From contig JAQFVV010000001.1 of the NCBI GenBank assembly GCA_028023455.1, positions 25,533,401 through 25,597,400 on the forward strand: DNA of 64,000 bases, read 5' to 3'. The notes under the pieces are model-generated. The model was not told where the DNA came from. It did not search any database and was given only the letters and a program-made list of their open reading frames with translations. Positions 32,290 to 44,500 of this stretch are shown here, in pieces. Made by a program: the position numbers and the translations under genes. The first letter of the stretch is position 1, and each line of letters starts with the position of its first letter. Source of the DNA: Epiperipatus broadwayi. Taxonomy: Eukaryota; Onychophora; Udeonychophora; Euonychophora; Peripatidae.

Positions 32290-33000
32290 GTTAGGATTTT
32301 ATTTTATTTTATCCACATATATGTCTAAGCAAATGAATTTCTCTGACAGCAATTCTGCTCTTTTTGAGGTTAGTGGTGATATTATTTTCTTTGCATTCCC
32401 TCAGGAACATATCTAGATGCTGAAAGTGTTGCAAGCTATTTTCGGATGCAATAACATCATCAATCTCTAGTAATAATGCTTTTGTCTGCACCTGATAAGG
32501 TGCTGTCTAAACATTGGATTAGACTAGCCCCACTGTTGAGAAACTTGATGAAAATTATTTCAAATACATTGAATGGCCATTGTATTTGAAGGCAGTGTGT
32601 TGTTGCACACCTGCCAATAAGTGGCTATAAAGTCTACAGTTGTGAATACCTTTATACTTAAGAATTGGATTAGTAATTCTTAAATGGTGGGTGGGATGTA
32701 GCATTTTTGAATCATTAGTTGATTCAAGAATCTCACAACAAGACATATCTCTATGGACCTATCATTTTTAAGGTCAACCACTAATAATTTATTGTATGTG
32801 AAAGGATATTTTTTAGATTATTTTCTATACAATCATCAGGTTGATCTGCTTTTACACTCCCTATCCGAACTGGTATGAGAAGGGTCAGTTATCTTTCAGA
32901 TGTATTCTGTGTATGTACTCCTCTGTGATGCTAGGCATTTTTGAAAATACATTCTTATGTTGGCACAGCAATTGGAAGAATTTTTCTTTATGAAAATTAT
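32290..33000 (-). pseudogene. Ty3/gypsy reverse transcriptase relic
   Basis: Minus strand. The catalytic box and following region are clear at 32491-32309: LLLEIDDVIASENSLQHFQH, then LDMFLRECKENNITTNLKKS and REIHLLRHI (normally Y.DD..., then K....V.FLGH). The aspartate pair is kept but the preceding Tyr-Ile is altered. Upstream blocks (32.5-33.0 kb) are readable only in fragments. It would have copied the element RNA; several stops make it inactive. Confidence 0.75.
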
Positions 33001-33079
33001 TTAATTCACTAGATTTTCTTATATTAACCATTTGGTCTATTTTTATGGATGTACTTTGTATACCTACACTGAAATCTGA

Positions 33080-33440
33080 ACTTGGAATTCCCTTACTGAA
33101 ATCAATTTTATTTTTGCCATAAATTAACTGTTGTCAGACATAGTCAATAATGTATTCATGCTCATGCATGAGCTCTAAACCTATTATGATTTCATGAATA
33201 AGTCCAGCCATTGATAAAGGAAATATGCTCAAAAGTGATATGGTTGATTAGTATATTCAACCAAATCTGTTGTGTGAATAGGTTGGTTTTTCAACCTTTG
33301 CCATAGTAACTTGTGTTTGTTTCAATGGCATTACAGGGTTTTTCAAATTCATCTCCATAATTTTAACAAATAGGTTTTCTGAAATAATGAAAACCTAATT
33401 CCCTGTATTTAACAAAGTCTTTATTGAGATTCCTTATATG
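33080..33440 (-). pseudogene. Retropepsin-like aspartic protease relic
   Basis: Minus strand, just upstream of the RT. The active-site motif reads LLNTGN (L-L-D-T-G expected, Asp to Asn), followed by IISENLFVKIMEMN, then VTMAKVEKPTY and LIHEIIIGLELMHEHEYIIDY, which matches the usual flap and ILG.D....A.IDY blocks. Loss of the catalytic aspartate and the stops make it inactive. Confidence 0.65.
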
Positions 33441-33499
33441 GTTATAATGATTTCTGAAGTGGGTTACTTTCAGGTTGGTCAAACTTATTATCTCCAACA

Positions 33500-35450
33500 T
33501 AAAAATTCAGCAACCTTATCACACTTATAATTTTGTTGCTTTTCAAGTTCTGCATTGAGGAATTTTTCAATGGAGCCTGCTCTAGTTTTAGAGCTGAGAT
33601 TTCAGCTGAGTGTTTGGCATATTCACAATACTGTCCTGTGAGTTGCTGACAGGATATTTTCCTGCAGCTCTGGAAACACCTCTGAAACCATCCCTAGCAT
33701 TATGGAATCTTTTAACAACTGAGTAATATGGTCATGGTCTATGATGAAACCTATCAAACCTTAATTCATATCCCTTTGATATGGTACTATCTGTAACTGG
33801 GATTGTAGTATAGGAATTGTTTTCCTTTCTAGTTTTGTAATTACTAGCTGAAGGATCCCCACTTGCCTCTAAAACATTTAATATTTTTGACACTTCTTTA
33901 ATGGTGTTGGCAATGATCAAAGCCTGTTCCACATGCTTTGGAAAGTTTCTTCTTATCATCCAAATAACCTGATCTGAACTGGAATGGAGTTAGCATTTTC
34001 AATTTTACCATTTGTCTCCAGAAGAATTGGGTGTTTTGGTCCTTCTTAAAACTGTAACTATTTTAGCTAAGCTGGTATCTAATGTTGTCTAGCTTGTCTT
34101 TATGCCAGAAATTCTCCAACACAGCACACATAAACTTATTGTAAGTCTGATGTTTATAGCATATGGACTTCCCATCTATCCTTAGTCAGTAAACACAGGT
34201 AGTTATTCACAATAGCTAACTTTCCATTTTCTCTAACTGATTAAGAGAGGGTAACTCTTTCAATTCAATTACATAGTCCATAGGGTTTTTATCAAAGTCT
34301 TCCCTAAACACCTTTAAGTGCTTGAACTTAGCTGCACCAGTGTGGAATCCCTGAACTACTGCCCAAATTGTTCTCATCCTGGGCAAAACTAACTGGTTAA
34401 ATAAGTCATATTGTCAAGTTTCCTTCTGATGTACTATCATATAATGGCATTTCACTCCTGGAGAAGGGTGGTTCATAATCACTAACTGTGTGATCTCCTC
34501 TTTTCTGGTCACAAGTAAGTTTTATCTGACATATTGGCTCTTCCATGCCTATTATCTTGCTCCTAAAACCTTTTTCTTGCATTTTTAGGTAATTTTTTAC
34601 TTCTTGTATTATGGTTCTGTTATCATTTTCTAATTCATCATGCATGGCTTCTTCCTAATTTTTAGAAATACTCCCTAACTTTCTCTGTTTCAAACATTCA
34701 CCTTCATTTATCCATTCTTTTTTATTGACTATATTATTCTGTGTTTCTATAAATTTCTTCAACAATATTTACATCTCATTTTCTAAGTTATCCTGTTTCT
34801 TTACTATTTTTTATATTCTATACTAGCCCTTATCTTCATATCATCAATCTCTGTTTATACACAACTTATCTCACCATAAAGCATCACATTAAAATCATCT
34901 TTAGCTTTTTTAATTTGTTGACTTTTCTCACTACATCTCTATAATCCTTTTGGGTCATACTAATTTTAACAGACAGACTAAATCTTTTTCAAATTTCTCT
35001 TGATTACAATCTATTTTACTTTCTACCCTTCTGTTTTCCTCTTTTTATTCTTCAAACCTTGCATTAAATTTTTTCATCTGATTCTCTCAATTTAACCTTA
35101 AGATCATGTTTAAATTTTATGAATCGTATGTCTGATGCATCAAACCTCACATTAATTTCACCCTTCAATTCTCTAAAATCTTCCCTTAATTCTATCTTAC
35201 ACTTATCTACTATCTTTTTGGTATCTTAAAAATTTTTATTAATACTTTCAAATTTTTTGTTAATATCTTCAAAATTTTTATTCAAATCTTTTACATAATC
35301 ATTTCTAAATTTTTTTATTTCATTCTTTACTTTTATTTTCTGCTCTTCAAATTTTTGATCAAAATATATTTTCTGCTTTATTAAAATCTATTCTTAATTC
35401 CTGTAACTGTCTGAGGATCATTTTTATGATAACTCCAGAACCTACTTCCG
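33500..35450 (-). pseudogene. Gag relic of the second Ty3/gypsy element
   Basis: Minus-strand fragments. The segment 34400-35450 is charged and coiled-coil-like, with repeated short frames such as IIQEVKNYLKMQEKGFRSK. The segment 34300-34390 has a capsid-like block (FKHLKVF then REDFDKNPMDYVIELK) across frameshifts. The segment 33732-33959 is Lys/Arg-rich and leads to CDK near 33520, perhaps the remnant of a zinc knuckle. Gag identity is inferred from order (LTR, gag, protease, RT) and from coiled-coil content. Confidence 0.55.
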
Positions 35451-35698
35451 TATTGGCAATCCACTTGAAACAATATAAATTTATTTAAATAAATAATGAT
35501 ATTCTATTATTAGTCCATTTCCAAATAAATTATATCAATCATGGCTTATAAAAAATATATTAACCAAAAAGTTTTAAAAAATGTCTTTCATCCTTATTGT
35601 TAGCCATATGTTGCCACAATAATTTATAAGGTGTAATTCACTAATCTCAGGTGTCAGTGGTTGCTAACTGAGCTATACTGTAGGGAGCCAAACTGTAA

Positions 35699-36275
35699 TG
35701 GTATGAAGTGTGGCTATATGGATAGTGTTGCTCATGAGGTAGAGACTCTATTGAAAGTAAGTTAAACCAAACATAGAATTAACCTAAATAGAATGAGACT
35801 TTATATGTCTTTTGCAAATTTCTTTACTTATATTCATACATTATATAAAGAAATTACTTAGTGATATAGCTCTTATAATACAGAAAAGTATAAGACAATG
35901 ATTTGATACTAAATAATTTATGTTTCTTGAATACAATTTACAAATATATATTTTAACTGATAGGATAATTGATCTCTAATTCAGCAATACATAAAATTAA
36001 TAATAATAATATATTTTGTCATTTATAACTAAACTATGGATATAGATACAAAATATAATAAATAAACTTATGTTGTATTGATATTAAATGTTCAACCCAT
36101 TGTGTTATAAAAACAATAAACATATTTATAACTAAGAAAAAAATATATGCATGTGTGTATCTTCATTTTAATAAAACATATTAATAAATCTTTTAATTTA
36201 TTATGATTTAATTACTGTAATAAATCGAAAATCTAAATAAGTTATCATACCTGCATGGGCTGATAAGGTTGTAAC
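35699..36275 (-). repeat. 5' LTR of the second Ty3/gypsy element
   Basis: Matches 15596-16196. On the minus strand its 3' end is ...CATACCA, and the leader that follows contains TGGCTCCCTACAG (about 35680-35692), a possible primer-binding site. A tRNA-like TAGCTCAGTTAGC lies just beyond. No partner LTR is seen at the other end of the element. Confidence 0.6.
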
Positions 36276-36738
36276 TTACTATTCAAAATTTTAAAAAACT
36301 GTGTAATGCCACCACTGATTTTATCATTAGACATTCAGTTAGGTTGAAATCTAAACAGTCCAATAAAAATAATCTACATAAGATTCATTTTACTGATAGC
36401 TATTAGAATGATAGAAATGACTTATGTGATTAAAACCTTAGTAAATAAAAAGAAATCATATAATTCTAAAGATCTGAGATCTTTGGTTTCGTATTGAATT
36501 AAATAACCTATTTAATTTCACTTGGCTTTATATTATATAAAAAAGTTTGTGTGTGTATATATATATATATGAGTATCTTTTCTTCAAGTGTCTTGTTTTC
36601 TATAAGATTTAAATAAGGTTGTCACTGCTTAAAAATTTATTCAATTATGTCAAAGAATTCTTATTATCATTGTTAATAGAGATTAATTTTAGATAACTAT
36701 AAAAGACATCACATGATTACCACTTTATATGCTTACAC
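36276..36738. other. AT-rich DNA with no recognisable gene
   Basis: Nothing recognisable apart from a short (GT)n(AT)n tract near 36546-36570. Confidence 0.4.
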
Positions 36739-36911
36739 AGGCTGTTAGTAATAGTAGAAAACTCTCCTTATAGTAGTGCCATAAAAGGCAAGTCTTCATA
36801 ATCAATGCATGCAGGAAGGTTTATACATAAAATCTCTATCTAGTGCCTACTTATCCAATGTCCCCAGGCTAGTTTTTAGCTCGAGCATTTCATCAGTGAG
36901 AAGTCTTGCAT
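36739..36911 (-). mobile_element. Family D repeat relic with degenerate hammerhead
   Basis: Matches family D (AAAACTCTCC..TAGTAGTGCC, then TAGTGCCTACTTATCCAATG). On the minus strand a hammerhead relic lies at 36861-36906: CUCA, CUGAUGA, a shortened stem II, AAAA in place of GAAA and GCC in place of GUC. It is truncated on one side. Confidence 0.6.
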
Positions 36912-37889
36912 ATGATAAAGATAAAGAATGTATTAATAGTTCTGATGAGAGTCAGTGTAGGATTAAAAAAAAATATAAAAATAACAAAAAATGAAATAGG
37001 AACTATTCAGTTAAAGTAAACAACTTTGGATAATTATAAATACATTAAAAATATGGAATAATATAAATATAGAGGAAGAGCAAAGAGCACATAAAAATTA
37101 ATAATAAACTGAAAAACAGATTTAGCAAAAGAAAAATCATTGGAATAAGAGGATAAAGAGCTAGAAATGCTTCAACAGATAAAAATATATGGGAAGATAT
37201 TTACTAGTTAGAAAGTTTTTAGTTACAATCTTGCATAAAATAATATATTCAATGATAAGTTATTTAGGAAATGACATTGAGAGTTTGACTTGAAAAAATA
37301 GCCAATTAGAAATATTTTCTTCAATATGGAAGAATCTCAAGAGTAATCTAAAAAGTGGCTGCCTCCGAAAATTTGGATACATTGCTATAGTTGTATCAGC
37401 AGTAATTGTAATAAATGGCAAAGTAGAAAATTGTAATGATAATGAAGTTAAGTATTCAATTTTTGTTTCTAATTACTAATATGAAGAATATGTATACTTG
37501 CTTTGATGCTACTCTTATGTATACTTGCTTTGTTTCTACTCTTGAAGATTTTAAAACAAAAAAGTAATTTTAGAGGAAATGTCATCAAATATATCAATTT
37601 ATGTAATTACTATTAATAATATTCATTATTCAAGAAAATTGTTTAATTGAAAAAAAAGATAACTATAAGAGTTTTGCAAAGATTGTTCATTGAATAAAAC
37701 ACAAATTTCATGATGTTTATTTTACTGTGAGATATACCTTGGTGTTTTTATTTATGGAATTTCTAAATCTTGTCCATGAAAGACTAATAACACCAAAAAT
37801 TGTTTATTGATGTTTATCCTCTAGTACATTAATCCCAGAAGTAAGGTCTTTATTTCTTGTTGAAAAAGGTTATTAAATAAATACAAATA
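36912..37889. other. AT-rich DNA with no recognisable gene
   Basis: No recognisable frame. A short direct repeat of TATACTTGCTTTG.T.CTACTCTT lies at 37492-37545. Confidence 0.4.
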
Positions 37890-38215
37890 AAAATTAAATT
37901 GTTCTTTTTGGAGATATTAATGTACATCTTGTAGGGATAGAAAATCATGGTTCAAAGTTATTGGGAAAAAAGTATAGGATCTATAAGCATTAATAATTTG
38001 TTATCGAATTTATGCACAACACATAAATTGATTTTCATGGACATGCCTTTTAGTAACTAAAAATCATTTGGATAATTCAACATTTAAAACAATGTCATCT
38101 TATGCATACCCCATCTAATATAGAGATAGAGTAGTGGAGTTGAAAGCTAAAGATTTATAGATAGCATCTCATGTCATTTGTGGTGCTAGAACATCATGAC
38201 TTTTCAGGTCACAAA
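37890..38215 (+). pseudogene. LINE endonuclease (APE-type) fragment
   Basis: Plus strand: IVLFGDINVHLVG (normally GDFNARVG), NHGSKLLGK, then after stops NTINF-type and FMDMPF fragments, matching the spacing of the apurinic-endonuclease domain of non-LTR retrotransposons around the catalytic GDFN motif. Phe of GDFN is Ile here. Only this part of the domain is visible, with no RT nearby. It is a dead, truncated copy. Confidence 0.5.
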
Positions 38216-38289
38216 ATATTTAATTATCTCATTTTATAATTCCATTATAGCAATATTTTAAATTTTACAAGTATAGTGTATATACTTAA

Positions 38290-38430
38290 TCTAGATCTAG
38301 CCAGAGGGGATTTAAACCCAGACATTCAAACTTCCTTTAGTCATCCATTCTATCTTACACAATTGATACACACAACCTCATACATACAAAAAAGATAAAT
38401 GATATCCAATATACATATTTCATACTAAAT
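38290..38430 (-). mobile_element. Family A repeat relic, 5' truncated
   Basis: Minus strand: TTTAGTATGAAATATGTATA then TTGGATATCATTTATC matches the 3' half of the family A hammerhead and its downstream arm. It continues to a tRNA B-box-like GGGTTTAAATCCCC at about 38306-38319. The CUGAUGA half is missing. Confidence 0.55.
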
Positions 38431-39079
38431 CAAATGATAAAATGTAAAAAAAAATATTATACAAGAAATTATAGATGCAAAGTAGTAGAGGATAAAGACT
38501 TAGTCAAGATTTTTCCAAAATTCATAAAAAGGGAGAGAATAGGAAGTTACACAACTGGGCCATAACAAATGGACCTAATTTCCAGAGTCTGATACTCTAT
38601 CACTACAACCATGAAGGCAAAGTTTAAAAAATCATAAGGATTAAAATCTACCTACATTCTAAATATGTCAAAAAAGAATTTGTTATTTATTCTTAAAATA
38701 TAACTTGAACATGTTGTAATTTTCAACAACTGATAAACTTTAAAATTGTCAAATTTGATGTGGCTTGGACATGTCTAATATTTTCTTTTTGTATATTTGG
38801 ATATTTATAAATAATAATGAAGTTTAGAAAATGAAATCTCATCATTGCAAATGGGGTGGTTAAGGTTATTTGCTGTTAGGATCGAGATCAGAAACATAAT
38901 ATCATAATCTCATAAAATAAGTGGATGACAAAAAATATGTAATAAAAGTAATATTGTGAATAGTTGAGAAAAGTAACTTGATTTTATTTTGAATAATAAT
39001 ACAAAAATTCAGATGTTTGTATTTGATATTGTATCAGGTACATTTAAAAGATGATCTGGAGTACTCTATTTGCTGGATT
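38431..39079. other. AT-rich DNA with no recognisable gene
   Basis: No recognisable domain or RNA gene. Confidence 0.4.
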
Positions 39080-39405
39080 TAACTGGGGTTGAACCTTATT
39101 TATCATAATTTTATAATTTTATATTATAAATATTATGTGAACAGACTGTCCCATCAAGCAGAGGGAGAATACCATCAGTAGCAGAGCTATCAATGATAAC
39201 CATGATCAGATTGAGCTATACAATGCATAACATGATCACATTTCCAGACTATGGCCTACCACAACTGCTAGATTCAAACCCCTACTAACCAAGCACTTTA
39301 TTTGTTTTGAGGTAAACCTCAGATGCCACCTAGATATGAGAACTAACCTGCTGGGACAGTAGGCACATAATCAAGCACTCGAAATATCCCATGACTAGCT
39401 CAATC
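39080..39405 (-). repeat. Diverged LTR end, same family as 57115-58827
   Basis: The reverse complement aligns with the last 300 bp of the 1.7-kb LTRs. Shared blocks are GAGCTAGTCATGGGAT, TTTCGAGTGCT.GATTATG, AACAAATAAAGTG, GTAGGGGTTTGAATCTA and CTGTTCACATAA. It is clearly older than the full element at 57 kb. No internal region is attached. Confidence 0.65.
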
Positions 39406-40944
39406 AAAAGAATAATCTAACACATTATTGCTTTAATTAGTGGTAAAGAATTGACCGACAAATATTACATTTCAAGTTAGTTTATTTTAACTAAACATTT
39501 ATTATTCTAAATTTTAATTACTTATATAAAACTTAATTAAATGAAACAATGATTTATCATAACCTCAGGCACACACATATACAATAGCAATATGATATAA
39601 CAAAGAATATTAAATAATACAAGACATTATAAAATACATGAAATCAATATAAAATGTCCTAAAGCATTGACATTTCAAAAAAATGCACATCCATAATTTT
39701 TAATGCATGCTATAGAGTTCATTTATTAACTGGCTCTGGGAGGCTTCAAATTATTGCAATTGCTACATTAGTTATAAATGGAAATAAGAAAATGCTATTT
39801 GTTATCTAGTATTTTAGAATGTGGATACTTTTTGCTGTTTCCTGCTTAACATGAAAATCTTTCCAACCAGTTGGATTTGAGGTTTTTGCAGAGGTTTTCC
39901 ATGACATTATTCTTTAAAACAGTTAAATATCCCTGACATATTTTTTCAAGTTGTTAAGCAGGCATTAGTTTTGCCATGCAGGTTGACTATTTTTATCAGA
40001 CTCAGGCTTGGAGCCAGTCATATGTTTCTGATGATGATTAACACTGCATGATTGTAAAACTGATTGATTTAATATGATTGTGATCTCAATTCATTGATTG
40101 AACTTCACTGACCTGAACTCACTGATAAATTGAACTCAACTGATTGCAAATTCAACTGACTGATTGATGAAAATCCAGACTATTTATATGATGACCTGTT
40201 GTCACTTTGATAATTGGTTTTTATGTCTGCTATCTATATCTGTTGTTGAAATTCCTCCACTGTTTTTAAATACATTCCTTCAATAAGACTTTAATCCTGT
40301 TGTTTGAGATCTTTTAATTAGTAGCCATTCCAAATTTGTTTTGTGGATTTTATTTAATTTTGTAGCCATTGCTGAGTGTTTTTTAATTTTTTAACTTTCT
40401 TATTTTATCAACATGCACACATTTATCACTAGTTATTTATGCATATGTATATTATATTCTAATAAATAATTTAAATGAAAAGATATTTCCTTTTTTTCTT
40501 TTAGTTTGAAGATTTCCTTTTTTTTTCTTTAACTTAAATAAAAAGAGAGTATCTTATAGTTTAAACTGTTATACTTTTAATTTTTTCTAAATTAATTTCT
40601 CTCCTCCTTCCAATTACTCCTTAATATGTAAAACTGTGAATTGATAGATTTTTAGAAAACTGTCTTAAAAAAACTCTTTAAACTTCTTTTTTTAAACTTT
40701 TAACTTATATGAATAACTCTTTAAACTTTTAACAATTTCTTAAATGAGATGTTTTTATTTCAATCATTTACGGACAAATTATTCTGCAATACATTTATTA
40801 TTTATTTATTAATCTTTGCATTATTTATGAGAATTTTATTTTAATACTTTTTAAACAAATTTTCCCATGGATCACTTTTTCATGAGTGGTACAATATATA
40901 CATATATTCAAATCATCAATTTCATTTAATGCAGTTAAAATCAT
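39406..40944. other. AT-rich DNA with no recognisable gene
   Basis: An imperfect repetition of CTGATTGA / TTCACTGA words at 40060-40170 is the only structure seen. Confidence 0.4.
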
Positions 40945-40959
40945 TTATTGTAATTATAA

Positions 40960-41271
40960 TAGACAGGGTATGAGCACAGATTTTCACATGACCCACCTCT
41001 CTCCACACTATCTCATAACACTGATACACTTGAACACACATATGTTGAAAAGATATATGTGTAGAGATGGTAATCTGGACCAACTGATGATTGCTGGTTT
41101 AGCATGAAATACGTATATTGGTGATTATTTATCTTTTCAACATATGTGTGTTCAAGTGTATCAGTGTTATGAGATAGTGTGGAGAGAGGTGGGTCATGTG
41201 AAAATCTGTGCTCATACCCTGTCTATTACATATATAGTCACAGGTATATATAAGCCTGTGTATTTCAACTA
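40960..41271 (+). mobile_element. Family A palindromic hammerhead retroelement, copy 2
   Basis: A 312-bp element with a 15-bp target duplication, TTATTGTAATTATAA, at 40945-40959 and 41272-41286. Arms of 96 bp (40960-41055 and 41130-41225) are almost perfect inverted repeats. The 74-base loop between them is the 5' two-thirds of a complete plus-strand hammerhead. A 46-bp tail (41226-41271) carries the CACAGG...CCTGTG hairpin. Relative to copy 1 (2374-2763) the element is in opposite orientation but has the same order: arm, ribozyme, arm, tail. No coding frame is present; peptides readable on both strands are by-products of the palindrome. Confidence 0.88.
41072..41126 (+). ncRNA. Type I hammerhead ribozyme, family A, intact
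   Basis: Plus strand: AAUC-UGG-ACCAA (41072-41083), CUGAUGA (41084-41090), stem II UGCU..AGCA with loop GGUUU (41091-41105), GAAA (41106-41109), stem III AUA-CG-UAU with A17 at 41117, and stem I 3' side UUGGU-GAUU (41118-41126). It is the same sequence as 2518-2572. Predicted cleavage lies after 41117. Confidence 0.87.
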
Positions 41272-41639
41272 TTATTGTAATTATAAAAATGTCTTTAAAT
41301 TTTGATGAAATCTTAATTATTATCATATAAAATAGTAATATATTAGCTTTAAAATTAGACAATTTTTTTGGAATGGGGAATATAAAAATTCTTACCTTTG
41401 CTTTTTAGAATGTTTCATTGTTACAATCCATAAAAATAAAGAAAATAAAAAATAAGATAGCTTTGTTTTAAAAAGATAAATTTTATAAAGATTATTTGAG
41501 TGTTGGCTACTCTGATAAATTTGCTAAAAGTATTTTATTAATAGTAATAATATTTATAACTATGTAAAGGATAGAGACAAATATGATTTTATTTCTTTGC
41601 CATTTAAATTGTCTTCTTACAGAATTGTATGTAAAAATA

Positions 41640-42060
41640 GTAATTTGTTTGAAAATAAGAAAATTACTTGGAAAAGGGGTATTACTTTGAATAATTTATG
41701 AAATAATACAAAGAAAATTTTTGATAGAAAGACTATTACTGGAGTAATGTATAGTATCCCTTGTTTTTGTAAGAAGTTATATATGGTTCAGAATAGTTTC
41801 AGCTTAAATAAAAGAATAAAGATACATAAAAGTAGAGGTAGAAATAACTCAGTTCTGCTTTATGTATCTATAAAAAAGATATAGGCCACACTATTAATTT
41901 TGATGAAACTACTGTTGTCTTCTTTGAGAGAAATAAAAAAAGAATTGAAGAATCTTTAATACAAAAAAATGGTACATTGGTATTAGACCTGCAACACAGA
42001 GCATATATTAGACTTAGTATATCCTTTCACATTTGTATCAGTCCACTGATAACTTTGTAA
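41640..42060 (+). pseudogene. Penelope-like element copy 4: GIY-YIG endonuclease C-terminus
   Basis: Plus strand: GVMYSIPCFCKKLYM (GIY-YIG start, with YM in place of YIG) at about 41731-41777, SLNKRIKIHKS (41800-41832), then after a frame change GHTINFDETTVVFFERNKKR and IEESLIQKNGT (about 41884-41976). The last block is the conserved Penelope C-terminus (GH..NF....V.......R...E...I). RT is not visible upstream. It is a 5'-truncated, frameshifted copy and differs from the other Penelope copies in the window. Confidence 0.7.
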
Positions 42061-44500
42061 TCTTGTAATCTGACCTAAATAATGTGTACAAGGTCTTGTT
42101 CATATTTTTTGCAAAATTTATTAAAAAAAATAGTAACATGTACACAGATCTTGTACATAATATTTTCACAAGATATGTAAATGTGAAAAGGCACAGCAAA
42201 TCTAATATATGGACCATATTTCAAGACTAATAAAAATAACTAAAAGTAGAAAAAATAATATTAAAAACAGCATTTTAAAACAAATTTTGAGAAACAAATG
42301 GATATTAAAAAGGCGATTTTAAAAGCAATTTTTTGAAGAACAAATGGATATTAAAAATTATCATTTTTAAAGTATAAAAAATAATCTTAAAAACATTAAA
42401 ACAAATTTATACAACTTTCACACTAATAACTTTAAAATGTATAATGATATATAAATTGATATTAAAAACAACATTTTAAGACCAAAAAGTTCATTTGAAA
42501 TCTTAAACAAATGATGCCTTCACACAAATAAAATATGCACAAAACAATCACTAAATTATAATTTGTTTAAATATGTATAAAAACACATAAAATACACACA
42601 TATGCTACTTACTGTGTAATATATAAGAGAAATTGTCATGTTGAAGCCACAAATTTGATATTTATTTGTAACCCACATAAAATGGAGATTTGAACTGAAA
42701 AATTTCTCACCAAAATGAAATTTTATTGAACACATGATTACAGAGAGTAAGCCAGAATTGCCCACAAAAAAGCTAATAAACATATTTTTTTAAAGAAAAA
42801 AAAACAAAAAAAAATACACACAAAAAATATTATTATAAGACTTTTATTTAATATTTATCCTGCTGTCAGAAAGAAATCTGGACAATAACTGAAAATATAG
42901 AAATATTACAAAAAAAAAGACCCCTTGATAAAGATGATATAGATAAATATGATTTCACACAAGATCAAATAACATCGCAGGGTTTATTTCCTTTCAATTT
43001 GACATCAGTGCAAGATTACACATTTATTGCATATGTGAAAAGGCCTCTTATTTTTCTTATGTTGCAGGTTTATAATTAACTTATTTAAAAGTTCTGTTAA
43101 CATTAAGGATGTATGGATGTAAGTGAAATTGTAGGCAATGTTTAGTATAAATATGTTATCTTGTCATCCTTTACACTTGACAAGTCTGTTTGTAGCACAT
43201 TGTGTTTTAGAGTTTATTTTTTTGGCTAGTCTGGTTTAGTTGTGAATTTGATTATTTTATTGACTAGTTTAGCTTTAGGCTTTTGATGCATATATATCAG
43301 ATTTATAGTAAGTTTTCGTAAAATATAGTTTTTGTTTGTTTATTCAGAAATATATTTGTGCTGTCTCAGAAGTAACACCAAACTTAATAATCAAGTAGAT
43401 TTCATTTTTTACATAAAACAAAAAAAATGAAACATACTTTATATAAAATAATTATTGTAATTTATTATGATTTATGTTAGTTATATATTAAAGCTTGAAA
43501 CAGTTAGCATTATATTTTCATATATTACTTATTTTTATGTATACACTTTTATATCCTATTTACAAAATTGATTGTTTCTTATTTACTATCCAATATTGAA
43601 TAATTAACTGCATCTCAATATCAAAAAAGGACAAAGAAAACTAGTTCAAATAAAAATTGTAAGTAGCACTCTAAATTTTTATTCCGGTTTTAAAATAAAA
43701 AAAAATTAATGACTACACTTTTTTTGCTTGATAAAAACAATGGAAACTAAGAAATTATATCATGTAAATAAAAGTAACTTTGTCTTTTGATATTGCTTGG
43801 AACTATCATTTACTATTAATTGACATTTCTCCTGAGGCTAAACAAGTTTTCATCAACCAATAATAGCTCTTGGGTTGGAGTTTATTGAAGTAAAAGGACA
43901 CCTATTTCACTTCACTCCAAAGTGTATGAGAATTTAAATCCAGTAAGCTATTTTTATAGATGTGAAAATTTGAAAGAATAGCATTTTCCTTGATATTCTG
44001 CAAGTAATAATTAATCTTTTCCAGAGAATTGTATATGCTGAATTTATATTTTTTATAGATTTTTAGTTTGATAAAAAGAAATGTTTCCAGAAAACTATCA
44101 GTTACTACTAATTTGCAATTTTCCTGAAGTTAAACAAGTTTTCTCCATTAAACTATAATCATACTTATGTTGAAGTTTATTGAAGCTTTATTTAATTATA
44201 AGAATATTTAGAAAATTGTTATACTTTCACTATTTCAACATATACACTAGTATTTCCTGATTTACAGCCTAATGTAATTTTGGTTATTAAGTTAAAAGTA
44301 TTTCAGATTAAATAAATTTTCTAGATGATATAATATTAATTTGCAATGCAAATTTTACTTCATTACTTTATAATTGGAAAATTATTTAAAATATAAAGAA
44401 AATTTTTATCAAATTTCTATTTTTGAATTTATATATTAAACCATAAACCTCCAATAGGTTTAATGGTTTTAAACATAAAATGCATGATAACAGTAAATGT
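42061..44500. other. AT-rich DNA, no gene; two diverged direct repeats
   Basis: Weak direct repeats occur at 42235-42420 (AACAAATGGATATTAAAAA units) and at 43795-43890 against 44090-44190 (AACTATCA.TTACTA, then CTAAACAAGTTTTC). No coding domain. Confidence 0.4.

Noticed and set aside
15596-36275. A single 20-kb LTR element using the matching repeats at 15.6 and 35.7 kb as its two LTRs
   Set aside because: The interval contains another complete LTR pair, a retrozyme array and other repeats. The gypsy coding relic lies only at 30.6-35.5 kb. A solo LTR at 15.6 kb is simpler.
36935-36965. A CTGATGAGAG hammerhead core
   Set aside because: No GAAA follows at the right distance and stem II is lacking.
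40020-40080. TTTCTGATGATGATTAACAC as a ribozyme core
   Set aside because: No stem II and no GAAA; it is within a region of repetitive TGATTGA words.
40886-41362. Two ORFs on opposite strands with an identical peptide (NRQGMSTDFHMTHLSPHY)
   Set aside because: The shared peptide comes from the two arms of the family A palindrome; there is no sign of protein selection.
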